Origin: DAOMOP01 sp035444405
Lineage (GTDB): Bacteria > Pseudomonadota > Gammaproteobacteria > Burkholderiales > Rhodocyclaceae
Length of the DNA stretch: 8,474 bases
Assembly (NCBI GenBank): GCA_035444405.1
Contig: DAOMOP010000174.1
Location: 1-8,474 of the forward strand
Direction of reading: 5' to 3'
Shown here piece by piece: positions 1-6,188 of this stretch. Within the stretch, counting starts at the first letter, position 1. Each line of letters opens with the position of its first letter. A program made the translations under genes and the position numbers. The notes under the pieces were generated by a model. That model did not search any database. It was not told where the DNA came from and saw only the letters and a program-made list of their open reading frames with translations.

Positions 1-618
1 CGGACCGTCGAAGTGCCATTCGTCCCCGCTCGACCAGTAGCTGTAACCGATCACCGCGTGGCGCGCGAGCTCGCTCGGGTGCTGCGGCGTGCCACGGCGC
101 TCCAGATACGCCGGCGACGCGCACAGCACGATGCGTGTCGTGGCGAGCCGCTTGCTGATCAGCGTCGAGCTCGGCAGCGTCGCGATGCGGATTGCGAGGT
201 CGTAGCCCTCCTCGACCAGATCGACGACGCGGTCGCTGAGCGTGATGTCGAGCCGCACCTGCGGGTGCCGCTCACGAAACGCGCCCCACAGCGGCGCGAG
301 GTGCAGGATGCCGAAGGTGACCGGCGCATTGACCCGCAAGAGCCCACGCGCGGCGCCGCTGCGCGATCCGAGTTCGGCCTCGGCCTCCTCGACGCCGGCG
401 AGCAGCTCGCGGCAGCGCGCGTAGAACAGCTCGCCTTCGTCGGTGAGCGACAGGCGTCGCGTCGTTCGGTGCAGCAGTCGCACCCCGAGGCGCGACTCCA
501 GATCGCCGACATAGCGCGACACCGCCGCCCGCGAAAAACCCAGCATCTCGGCGCCGCCCACGAAGCTGCCGGCGTCGACCACCGCGCAAAAGGTCTGCAT
601 TTCCAGAAAACGATCCAT
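1..618 (-). CDS. LysR-type transcriptional regulator (3' end outside window)
   Basis: The minus strand is open from the ATG at 616-618 to the left edge, giving 206 residues of a family that is usually about 300. The N-terminus is a typical LysR winged helix-turn-helix: MDRFLEMQTFCAVVDAGSF (residues 1-19), then SRAAVSRYVGDLESRLGVRLLHR (about 29-51) and RRLSLTDEGELFY (54-66). The start of the periplasmic-binding-protein-like effector domain follows, with GLLRVNAPVTFG (92-103) and LISKRLATTRIVLCASPAYL (about 153-172). The C-terminal part of the effector domain is missing only because the window ends. The gene is divergent from the DoxX gene with a 141-bp gap, the classic arrangement for a LysR protein controlling its neighbour and itself. 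The effector molecule cannot be told from the sequence. The family call is very sure; the link to doxX is inferred from position. Confidence 0.95.
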   Translation of the reverse strand, partial: MDRFLEMQTFCAVVDAGSFVGGAEMLGFSRAAVSRYVGDLESRLGVRLLHRTTRRLSLTDEGELFYARCRELLAGVEEAEAELGSRSGAARGLLRVNAPVTFGILHLAPLWGAFRERHPQVRLDITLSDRVVDLVEEGYDLAIRIATLPSSTLISKRLATTRIVLCASPAYLERRGTPQHPSELARHAVIGYSYWSSGDEWHFDGP

Positions 619-759
619 TGTCACATCCTGAGGAATAATCAGTCTCACTACGCCCGGTTTATCTCATCCGTACCCGCAAGTAAAGTGCAAGCCGTGTTCA
701 GTGAAAAGCAGCACGTGTTACCGCAGAGCGATTTGACCCCAACCCTAAGGAGAACCATC
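619..759. promoter_or_regulatory. Divergent lysR/doxX intergenic control region
   Basis: This 141-bp gap separates the LysR start from the DoxX start and must hold both promoters. It is clearly more AT-rich than the flanking genes. The best operator candidate is the dyad at 628-642. A weak -10-like TAAAGT (681-686) faces doxX, but its -35 partner is poor. A GATTAT hexamer read on the minus strand (635-640) could be the lysR -10 and lies inside the dyad, which would suit autorepression. None of the promoter hexamers is strong enough to call alone. Confidence 0.5.
628..642. promoter_or_regulatory. Candidate LysR box, CTGA-N7-TCAG (T-N11-A)
   Basis: A perfect 4-bp-arm dyad, CTGA at 628-631 and TCAG at 639-642, has T629 and A641 separated by exactly 11 bases. 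This matches the T-N11-A core known for LysR-family operators. It begins 10 bp upstream of the LysR start codon and overlaps that gene's likely Shine-Dalgarno and -10 region, so binding here would repress lysR. A short dyad like this can occur by chance, so the call rests mainly on its location. Confidence 0.4.
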
Positions 760-1212
760 ATGAATACTCGACGCGTTCAACCCCTGCTCGCCACCGACGC
801 CGGCTGGAGCCCGCTTGCGCTGCGCCTGCCGGTGGGCATCATCTTCGCCGCCCACGGCGCACAAAAGCTCTTCGGCTGGTTCGGTGGCTATGGGCTCGAA
901 GGCACCGGCCAGTGGATGGCCTCGATCGGGCTTGCGCCCGGTTACCTGATGGCGCTGCTTGCTGGCGGTGCCGAATTCTTCGGCGGGCTCCTGCTGATCG
1001 TCGGTCTGCTGGTGCGACCGGCCGCCGCGGTGCTCGCGGTCACGATGCTGGTCGCGATCTTCGGCGTCCACATCGGCAATGGACTCTTCATGAGCAGCAA
1101 CGGCTATGAGTTCGCGCTCGCGTTACTGGCGGCAGTGGTGGCGCTGGCCATCGGCGGCGCCGGACGTGCGTCGCTGGACGCGGCGCTGGCGAGGCCGGCG
1201 AGCGCGCGCTGA
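760..1212 (+). CDS. DoxX-family integral membrane protein
   Basis: A 150-residue hydrophobic protein. The start at 760 is chosen because a TAAGGAG Shine-Dalgarno (746-752) sits 7 bases ahead; the same frame is open further upstream, but that region is antisense to lysR and not protein-like. About four membrane helices are visible, roughly residues 18-40, 62-84, 88-106 and 117-134. The stretch LRLPVGIIFAAHGAQKLFGWFGG (about 21-43) is the hallmark of the DoxX/DoxD-like family, as is the AEFFGGLLLIVGLLVRPAA segment (71-89). DoxX proteins are named after the small subunit of an archaeal thiosulfate:quinone oxidoreductase. Most bacterial members have no proven reaction and are often induced by oxidative, thiol or electrophile stress. 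Divergence from a LysR gene suggests it is that regulator's target. The family is sure, the function is not. Confidence 0.93.
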   Translation: MNTRRVQPLLATDAGWSPLALRLPVGIIFAAHGAQKLFGWFGGYGLEGTGQWMASIGLAPGYLMALLAGGAEFFGGLLLIVGLLVRPAAAVLAVTMLVAIFGVHIGNGLFMSSNGYEFALALLAAVVALAIGGAGRASLDAALARPASAR

Positions 1213-1434
1213 GCACCGGCGCGGCGGGTCAGGCGCCGCGTCACCCCGGACGAGTGCGGCTGGCGGTTCTATGCTTGGGGAGAGCCGGCTCGACAACGGC
1301 CGAGCCGATCCTCGATCACCGGAGAAATGGACCGAGCACGGTCCCGAGCGAACAAGGGTGCGGTCCGCGGTTCCGCCAGGCCGGGACGTACCTGCAACGA
1401 CTGGCCCGGAATTCAGAACACTGGGAGTTGCAGC
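1213..1434. other. Intergenic region upstream of the copper ATPase
   Basis: This 222-bp gap has no convincing gene. It holds a 10-bp perfect palindrome GAGCCGGCTC (1282-1291) overlapping a 7-bp inverted repeat (CGGCTCG 1286-1292 with CGAGCCG 1301-1307). That could fold as a doxX transcript end, although no T-run follows. A second inverted repeat is GGACCG (1329-1334) with CGGTCC (1339-1344). No MerR/CueR-type operator with a 19-bp spacer was recognised by eye, so the metal response of the ATPase gene is unresolved. A TATGCT hexamer (1270-1275) resembles a -10 box but has no -35 partner. Confidence 0.4.
1423..1427 (+). promoter_or_regulatory. Shine-Dalgarno GGGAG that fixes the ATPase start at 1435
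   Basis: GGGAG lies 7 bases before the ATG at 1435. An in-frame ATG at 1327 would add 36 residues of low-complexity, basic sequence, and its nearest purine run (GGAG 1321-1324) is only 2 bases away, too close to work well. The downstream start is therefore preferred. Confidence 0.6.
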
Positions 1435-3792
1435 ATGCTCGATGCCAACAAACGCCTGGAAACGCCTTCGGCCGGCTCACATGCCGGCCATCATCGTCCG
1501 GCTTCGCCATCGCAACTGCAGGACCCCGTGTGCGGCATGACGGTCGCGCCGGACTCGCCGCATATCGCGACGCACGACGGGCAGACCTACCGCTTCTGCA
1601 GCGCGCAGTGCCGTGACAAGTTCGACGCTGCGCCCGAGCGCTATCTGCGACCCATCGCGGAGGCCGCGCCGATGCCGGAGGAAGTCGCACCGGGCATCGA
1701 ATACACCTGCCCGATGCATCCCGAGGTCCGCCAGATCGGGCCGGGGACGTGCCCGAAATGCGGCATGGCGCTCGAGCCGGTGCTCCCGGGCGGCGAAGAG
1801 GCCGACAACCCGGAGCTTGCCGACTTTCGTCGGCGCTTCTGGTGGACGCTGCCGCTGACGGTGTTTGTCACCGCGATCGCGATGTCCGGCGGCGCGTTCG
1901 ATCCATTGCTCGGCGCCGCGCGACCGTGGGTCGAGCTGGCGCTCGCGACGCCCATCGTGCTGTGGGCAGGCTGGCCGTTCTTCGTGCGCGGCGTGCAATC
2001 CATCGTCAACCGCAGCCCGAACATGTGGACGCTGATCGGCCTCGGCACCGGCGCCGCATTCGTCTATAGCGTGATCGCGACCGTCGCACCGCAGCTGTTT
2101 CCACCGTCGTTCCGCATGGGCGAGCACGTCGCCGTCTATTTCGAAGCGGCCGCGGTGATCATCTCGCTGACGCTGCTCGGGCAGGTGCTCGAACTCAAGG
2201 CGCGCTCGGAGACCGGCGCCGCGATCCGCGCGCTGCTCGGCCTCGCGCCGAAGACCGCCCGGCGCATCCGCGACGACGGCAGCGAGGAGGACGTTCCGCT
2301 CACGCACGTGCATCCGGGCGATCGGCTGCGCGTGCGGCCCGGCGAGAAGGTGCCGGTCGACGGGGCGGTGGTCGAGGGATCGAGCTCGGTCGACGAGTCG
2401 ATGCTGACCGGCGAGCCGATCCCGGTGACCAAGCGCCCCGGCGACAAGCTCATCGGCGCGACCTTGAACACAAGCGGCGCGCTCGTGATGGTCGCCGAGA
2501 AAATCGGCTCGCAGACGGTACTGTCGCAGATCGTGCAGATGGTCGCGCAGGCGCAGCGCTCGCGCGCGCCGATGCAGCGCATGGCCGACCGCGTCGCCTG
2601 CTATTTCGTTGATGGCGTTGTCGCCGTCGCGCTCGTGACGTTGTTCGTGTGGGGTTTCTTCGGCCCGCAGCCGAGCTGGGCGTACGCGCTGATCAACGCC
2701 GTCGCCGTGCTGATCATCGCATGCCCGTGCGCGCTCGGGCTGGCAACGCCGATGACGGTGATGGTCGCGACCGGCAAGGCCGCGACGCAGGGCGTGCTGT
2801 TTCGCGACGCGGCCGCGATCGAGTCGATGCGCGCGGTCGACACGCTGATCGTCGACAAGACCGGCACGCTGACCGAGGGCAAACCGGCGTTTCACAGCGT
2901 CGCGGCTGCACCCGGCTGGGACGAGGCCGAAGTCCTGCGCATTGCGGCGAGCCTCGACCAGGGCAGCGAACACCCGCTCGCGCATGCGATCGTCGCCGAG
3001 GCGAGAAAGCAGCGGCTGGCGCTGACGCGCGCCGACGCGTTCGAGTCGTCGTCCGGGATCGGCGTGCGCGGCGGCGTCGAGGGCCATGCGCTCGCGCTCG
3101 GCAACACCGCGCTGATGGAAGACGAAGGCGTCGACTGGCATCCGCTCGAAGCGCGCGCGGAAGCGCTGCGCGAGGAAGGCGCGAGCGTGATGTTCCTCGC
3201 GGTCGACAAGAAGATCGCCGGTCTGCTCGCAGTCGCCGATCCGATCAAGGCCTCGACCCCGGATGCGCTCGAGACGCTGCGCGCGAGCGGGCTGCGCCTG
3301 ATCATGGCGACCGGCGACGGGCACACGACCGCGCGTGCGGTCGGTCGCCGGCTCGGCATCGACGAGGTGCACGGCGAGGTCAAGCCGAAGGACAAGAACG
3401 ACCTCGTCGCGAAGCTGCAGGCGGAAGGCCGCATCGTCGCGATGGCGGGCGACGGCATCAACGACGCGCCGGCGCTCGCGCGCGCGAACGTCGGCATCGC
3501 AATGGGCACCGGCACGGACGTCGCGATGAGCAGCGCGCACCTGACGCTCGTAAAGGGCGACCTGCGCGGCATCGCCGCCGCGCGCCGGCTGTCGCTCGCG
3601 GCGGTGCGCAACATGCACCAGAACCTGACCTTCGCGTTCCTGTACAACGCGCTCGGCGTGCCGATCGCCGCCGGCGTGCTCTACCCCGCGTTCGGGCTGC
3701 TGCTGTCGCCGCTGATCGCGGCGCTCGCAATGAGCTTCAGCTCGGTCTCGGTCGTCGGCAACGCGCTACGGCTGCGAAAGGCGCCTGGCTGA
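1435..3792 (+). CDS. copA: Copper-translocating P1B-type ATPase with YHS and heavy-metal-binding domains
   Basis: A 785-residue ATP-driven metal exporter of the inner membrane. A His-containing leader comes first. A YHS domain follows: DPVCGM at 30-35 and FCSAQC at 54-59. Next is a heavy-metal-binding domain with YTCPMHPEV (90-98) and CPKCGM (106-111). Then come the membrane helices and the P-type core: TGEP (325-328), the CPC metal site in helix 6 (430-432), the phosphorylation motif DKTGT (474-478, Asp474), the HP motif (513-514) and GDGIND (672-677). YN (737-738) in helix 7 and MSFSS (766-770) in helix 8 match the P1B-1 Cu+/Ag+ subgroup rather than the Zn/Cd type. The usual N-terminal HMA domain with GMTCxxC is absent; YHS plus metal-binding-domain architecture is known in CopA/SilP-like ATPases. 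The gene appears to be a single unit with no chaperone or CueR next to it. All catalytic motifs are intact. Copper versus silver preference cannot be decided from sequence. Confidence 0.96.
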   Translation: MLDANKRLETPSAGSHAGHHRPASPSQLQDPVCGMTVAPDSPHIATHDGQTYRFCSAQCRDKFDAAPERYLRPIAEAAPMPEEVAPGIEYTCPMHPEVRQIGPGTCPKCGMALEPVLPGGEEADNPELADFRRRFWWTLPLTVFVTAIAMSGGAFDPLLGAARPWVELALATPIVLWAGWPFFVRGVQSIVNRSPNMWTLIGLGTGAAFVYSVIATVAPQLFPPSFRMGEHVAVYFEAAAVIISLTLLGQVLELKARSETGAAIRALLGLAPKTARRIRDDGSEEDVPLTHVHPGDRLRVRPGEKVPVDGAVVEGSSSVDESMLTGEPIPVTKRPGDKLIGATLNTSGALVMVAEKIGSQTVLSQIVQMVAQAQRSRAPMQRMADRVACYFVDGVVAVALVTLFVWGFFGPQPSWAYALINAVAVLIIACPCALGLATPMTVMVATGKAATQGVLFRDAAAIESMRAVDTLIVDKTGTLTEGKPAFHSVAAAPGWDEAEVLRIAASLDQGSEHPLAHAIVAEARKQRLALTRADAFESSSGIGVRGGVEGHALALGNTALMEDEGVDWHPLEARAEALREEGASVMFLAVDKKIAGLLAVADPIKASTPDALETLRASGLRLIMATGDGHTTARAVGRRLGIDEVHGEVKPKDKNDLVAKLQAEGRIVAMAGDGINDAPALARANVGIAMGTGTDVAMSSAHLTLVKGDLRGIAAARRLSLAAVRNMHQNLTFAFLYNALGVPIAAGVLYPAFGLLLSPLIAALAMSFSSVSVVGNALRLRKAPG

Positions 3793-3834
3793 AGCGCTGC
3801 GGGCGAGTCCGACCTCACCTGCGCCACTCAGCGT

Positions 3835-3862
3835 CCGCCGGCGAGATCGCGTGCGCCGGCGG
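3835..3862. terminator. Hairpin between the ATPase and the convergent SRAP remnant
   Basis: A perfect 9-bp inverted repeat, CCGCCGGCG (3835-3843) and CGCCGGCGG (3854-3862), is separated by 10 bases. It lies 43 bp after the ATPase stop and 10 bp beyond the last stop of the convergent SRAP remnant. The position suits a transcript end for either strand. There is no clear T-run on either side, so it may be a Rho-aided or weak terminator, or only a GC-rich dyad. Confidence 0.4.
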
Positions 3863-3871
3863 GCAACCCGC

Positions 3872-4168
3872 TCAACGTCTCATCCCCCGCCCGTGCGGTC
3901 TGCACTCCCCTGACCACTCGCAAAGCCAGCTTCGCGTCAGCCGAATGCCCACCGCCCGCGACACCGGATGGATCGCGATCAGCGTATCGGGGCACGGCGC
4001 GACCGGCGGCTGGATCTCTTCAAGCGGCGTCTGATGATCGAGCTACCGCCCATAGTTCTCGGGAGAAAAGATCGCAGGCATGCGATCGTGCAGATCCCGA
4101 CATCGCCTCTTCATCACGGAGGCCTATTGAATCGGTAAGGCTGCGATGGTGAACGCGTCCTTCCTGAT
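3872..4168 (-). pseudogene. SRAP-domain (YedK/HMCES family) C-terminal remnant
   Basis: Read on the minus strand from 4168, this gives IRKDAFTIAALPIQ, a TAG stop (4124-4126), ASVMKRRCRDLHDRMPAIFSP, then ENYGR, a second TAG (4043-4045), LDHQTPLEEIQ, PCPDTLIAIHPVSRAVG, and a final TGA at 3872-3874. HDRMP followed by the NYxRWLD-type stretch and the HPVSRAVG segment is the signature of the SRAP family, in which intact proteins form a covalent link to abasic sites in single-stranded DNA through Cys2 and use the His of the HDRMP motif. The second stop replaces the expected Trp (TGG to TAG). The spacing between FTI and HDRMP is a few codons longer than I expect, and the residues after HPVSRAVG no longer match the family. 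The gene is dead. Its upstream piece lies at about 6951-7044. Confidence 0.8.
4165..4168. repeat. Left TGAT boundary of the inserted block
   Basis: TGAT at 4165-4168 marks the point where the SRAP C-terminal remnant ends. The same four bases occur at 6951-6954, where the SRAP middle piece ends. Joining 4168 to 6955 restores one continuous SRAP frame. This may be a 4-bp target duplication or a microhomology. Confidence 0.55.
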
Positions 4169-4323
4169 ACGGCGAGCGCAATAGCTGCGCGCCGGTTTGC
4201 GCGAGCGCCTCGAAAGATGCACCGCGCGTCAGGCCACATCGCATCTTCCGGCGCGACGCAGCCGCCTCGTGGGCAAGTCCCGCCCTCGATCCACTTCCGC
4301 GCTCCGGCGATCGTCTCACGACT

Positions 4324-4329
4324 GTAACC
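4324..4329 (+). promoter_or_regulatory. Possible ECF-type -35 element GTAACC
   Basis: GTAACC lies 49 bp before the sigma-factor ATG. As I recall, GTAACC is the -35 element of Caulobacter SigF-type ECF promoters, with CGAA about 16 bases downstream. Here the bases at that distance (4346-4349) are CATC, and the nearest CGA (4354-4356) is too far. This is a weak candidate for autoregulation. Confidence 0.22.
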
Positions 4330-4377
4330 TTTTCGGCCGCCCCTCCATCCAATCGACAACAACAGGAGAAGGACGCC

Positions 4378-5088
4378 ATGAGCATCGAGACCCGGCCGCT
4401 CGAACGCAGTGCCCCCGCCGCCGATGCAGCGCTCGTATCGAGCATCGTCGCCGGCGAGGCGCACGCCTTCGAGCGCCTGATGCGCCAGCACAACCGGCGC
4501 CTGTTCCGCGTCGCCCGCAGCATTCTGCGCAACGATGCCGACGCCGAGGATGCGCTTCAGGAGGGCTACATCAAGGCGCACCGGGCGATCGCCGGGTTCC
4601 GCGGCGAGGCCAGCCTGTCCACCTGGCTCACCCGCATCGTCGTCAATCAGGCGCTCGAGCAAAGGCGGCGGCCCGAGCGGCCCGATTCGCCCGCCAGCGC
4701 CGACGACATGCCGGAAAGCGATCCCGAATCAGTGCCCGAGACCCCCGAGATCCTCGCCATGCGCCGGGAGCTGCGGCGTCTCATCGAGCGCGCCATCGAC
4801 GGGCTGCCGGAAGCCCACCGCAGCGTCTTCATGCTGCGCGCGGTGGAGGGCTTGAGCGTCGAGGAAACCAGCGTCTCGCTGGGCATCTCGCCGGCCAATA
4901 CCAAGGTCCGCCTGCTGCGCGCGCGGGCGCGGCTGCGCAGAGTGCTGGGCGAGCAGCTCGGGCCTTTGCTCGAGGACGTGTTCACCTTCGACGGCGAACG
5001 CTGCGATCGCATCGTCAAACGCGTATGCGAACGGCTGTCGCTCGCCGCTCCGATCCTCCCGGCCCTGGGGAGTCCCGACAGGGCATAA
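4378..5088 (+). CDS. RNA polymerase sigma factor, ECF (sigma-70) subfamily
   Basis: A 236-residue protein that directs RNA polymerase to stress promoters. A long AGGAGAAGG ribosome site (4364-4372) precedes the ATG by 5 bases. Sigma region 2 spans about 30-98, with FERLMRQHNRRLFRVARSIL and DAEDALQEGYIKAH, the core-binding and -10-reading helices. A Pro/Asp/Glu-rich linker follows at about 99-125. Sigma region 4 spans about 131-190: LPEAHRSVFMLRAVEGLSVEETS, then a helix-turn-helix LGISPANTKVRLLRARARLR that reads the -35 element. Beyond region 4 is an unusual 45-residue tail with FDGERCDRIVKRVCERL (204-220), containing Cys209 and Cys217. Such Cys-containing tails occur in some anti-sigma-free ECF groups, so it may act as a built-in sensor; this is inference. 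No anti-sigma gene (zinc-finger ZAS, RskA or NrsF type) is next to it. It is first in an operon with the ferritin-like gene (16-bp gap) and cytochrome c, its likely targets. Confidence 0.93.
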   Translation: MSIETRPLERSAPAADAALVSSIVAGEAHAFERLMRQHNRRLFRVARSILRNDADAEDALQEGYIKAHRAIAGFRGEASLSTWLTRIVVNQALEQRRRPERPDSPASADDMPESDPESVPETPEILAMRRELRRLIERAIDGLPEAHRSVFMLRAVEGLSVEETSVSLGISPANTKVRLLRARARLRRVLGEQLGPLLEDVFTFDGERCDRIVKRVCERLSLAAPILPALGSPDRA

Positions 5089-5092
5089 CGTC

Positions 5093-5098
5093 AAGGAG
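5093..5098 (+). promoter_or_regulatory. Shine-Dalgarno AAGGAG that fixes the ferritin-like start at 5105
   Basis: AAGGAG ends directly against an in-frame ATG at 5099 but lies 6 bases from the ATG at 5105. The 5105 start has normal spacing and is preferred; it drops only two residues (MV). Confidence 0.6.
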
Positions 5099-5104
5099 AT
5101 GGTC

Positions 5105-5692
5105 ATGAACAATCGCATCAACCCGTTCGCCCCCCTCGAGACGCTCACCCGGCGTCGCTTCCTGGCCGGCTCCGGCGCCGTGCTGTCGGCAGGCGCCGTC
5201 GCACTGCTCGCGGGGCGTCCCGCGCTGGCCGACCAACACCGCAGCCAGGGCGGCGATGCGGAAGCCGATGCGCGCATCCTCAACACCGCGCTGGGCGCCG
5301 AACTCGAGGCCATCGCCGCCTACGGGGTGGGCGCCGCAAGCGGGCTGCTGCGGAAACCGGCACTGAATCTGGCGGTGCAGTTCCAGGGCCACCACAAGGC
5401 GCACGCAGACCTCCTCGCAGCGACGATAGGCAAGCTCGGCGGCAGTCCGGTGGAGGCCAGGAGCCAGTACGAATTCCCCACCGAGCAGCTCAAGGCCGAG
5501 GCCGATGTGCTGCGCTTTGCCGCCGCGCTGGAACGTGGCGCGGTCAGCGCCTACCTGGGCGCGGTCCCGCTCTTCGGGGAGCGCGAACTCGCCAAGGCGG
5601 CGGCCAGCATCCTCGGTGACGAGGCCATGCACTGGGCCGTGCTGCGCTACGTGTTGGGCGAGGATCCGGTACCCGCCGCCTTCGTCTCATGA
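5105..5692 (+). CDS. Tat-exported ferritin-like domain protein
   Basis: A 195-residue protein. The N-terminus has a twin-arginine signal: TRRRFLAGSG (15-24), a hydrophobic stretch to about 37, and a likely cleavage after RPALA (38-42). It should therefore be folded with its metal in the cytoplasm and exported to the periplasm. The mature part is a four-helix ferritin-like bundle. Candidate di-iron ligands are Glu66/Glu68 in AELEAIAAYG, His97/His100 in QGHHKAHADLL, Glu143 in ALERGAVSAYLG, and Glu173/His176 in GDEAMHWAVL, one set per helix. This fits the ferritin_2 (PF13668-like) group better than true ferritin or bacterioferritin. The gene follows the sigma factor by 16 bp and overlaps the cytochrome c start by 4 bp (ATGA), so translation is probably coupled. 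An iron-linked oxidase, peroxide-scavenging or iron-storage role with the cytochrome as electron partner is reasonable but unproven. Confidence 0.88.
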   Translation: MNNRINPFAPLETLTRRRFLAGSGAVLSAGAVALLAGRPALADQHRSQGGDAEADARILNTALGAELEAIAAYGVGAASGLLRKPALNLAVQFQGHHKAHADLLAATIGKLGGSPVEARSQYEFPTEQLKAEADVLRFAAALERGAVSAYLGAVPLFGERELAKAAASILGDEAMHWAVLRYVLGEDPVPAAFVS

Positions 5693-6081
5693 ACCCGTGG
5701 CAGGCCGCGGCACTGCTGGTGCTGGCGGCATCGGCATCCATGGCGGCCGGCCCCGCGCCGGGCGACCCGGCACGCGGCGAAGCCCTCTACGGCCGCTGTC
5801 AGGCCTGCCACGCGCTGGCCTACAACCGCACCGGTCCGATGCACTGCGGATTGTTCGGACGGCGGGCCGGCGGCGTGGCGGGTTTCACCTACTCGGCGGC
5901 GATGGTGGAGTCGCAGATCATCTGGGACAGCGCATCGCTGGATCGCTTTCTGGCCGACCCGACCGGGGTCGTGCCGGGAACGTCCATGGGCTATGCGGGC
6001 GTCGATAATGCGCAGGAGCGCGCGGACCTGATTGCCTGGCTGAAACAGGCCACCGCCACGGCGTCCGAATGCGCCCGGTAA
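5689..6081 (+). CDS. Periplasmic class I c-type cytochrome
   Basis: A 130-residue small electron carrier. A hydrophobic Sec-type signal covers residues 1 to about 20. A single haem site CQACH is at 37-41, and GTSMGYAG has Met100 as the likely distal iron ligand. The pattern NRTGPMHCGLFGRRAGGVAGFTYSAAM (46-72) is that of the cytochrome c2/mitochondrial-like class I group, and ERADLIAWLK (110-119) is the usual C-terminal helix. Two extra cysteines are present: Cys53, where this group often has a Gly or His-Gly, and Cys128 near the end; they could form a disulfide. The start ATG overlaps the stop of the ferritin-like gene (ATGA, 5689-5692), which strongly suggests coupled translation and a joint role in periplasmic electron transfer. 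Confidence 0.93.
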   Translation: MNPWQAAALLVLAASASMAAGPAPGDPARGEALYGRCQACHALAYNRTGPMHCGLFGRRAGGVAGFTYSAAMVESQIIWDSASLDRFLADPTGVVPGTSMGYAGVDNAQERADLIAWLKQATATASECAR

Positions 6082-6082
6082 A

Positions 6083-6150
6083 CGCGTGTGGCGCGCAGAT
6101 CGTGGCATCGGTGTCCGATCTTCGGCCCGGATCGAACCGGCCCACACGTG
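6083..6150. repeat. Nested inverted repeats in the spacer before the phosphoesterase
   Basis: The 107-bp gap between cytochrome c and the phosphoesterase contains an outer inverted repeat, CGTGTGG (6085-6091) with CCACACG (6142-6148), extendable by a G-T and a C-G pair to 6083 and 6150. Inside it is AGATCG (6097-6102) with CGATCT (6116-6121). The structure could attenuate or end the upstream operon transcript. No T-run follows. It suggests that the phosphoesterase may be expressed separately. Confidence 0.3.
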
Positions 6151-6188
6151 CCCGGTCGTAGCTTGCATCGATTCACCCGGAGGGCCTC

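Noticed and set aside
13..759. A 249-residue N-terminal extension of the DoxX frame
   Set aside because: The extension is antisense to the LysR gene and composed of Arg/Ala-rich shadow sequence. The ribosome site at 746-752 marks the true start at 760.
1477..3618. A 713-codon open frame antisense to the copper ATPase
   Set aside because: It is the shadow of a strong, motif-complete ATPase gene in high-GC DNA. Its translation is Arg/His/Asp-rich with no family features or ribosome site.
2649..4034. A long plus-strand frame overlapping the ATPase 3' half and extending past its stop
   Set aside because: It is very Arg-rich, out of frame with the ATPase, and has no start signal. Its tail is merely antisense to the SRAP remnant.
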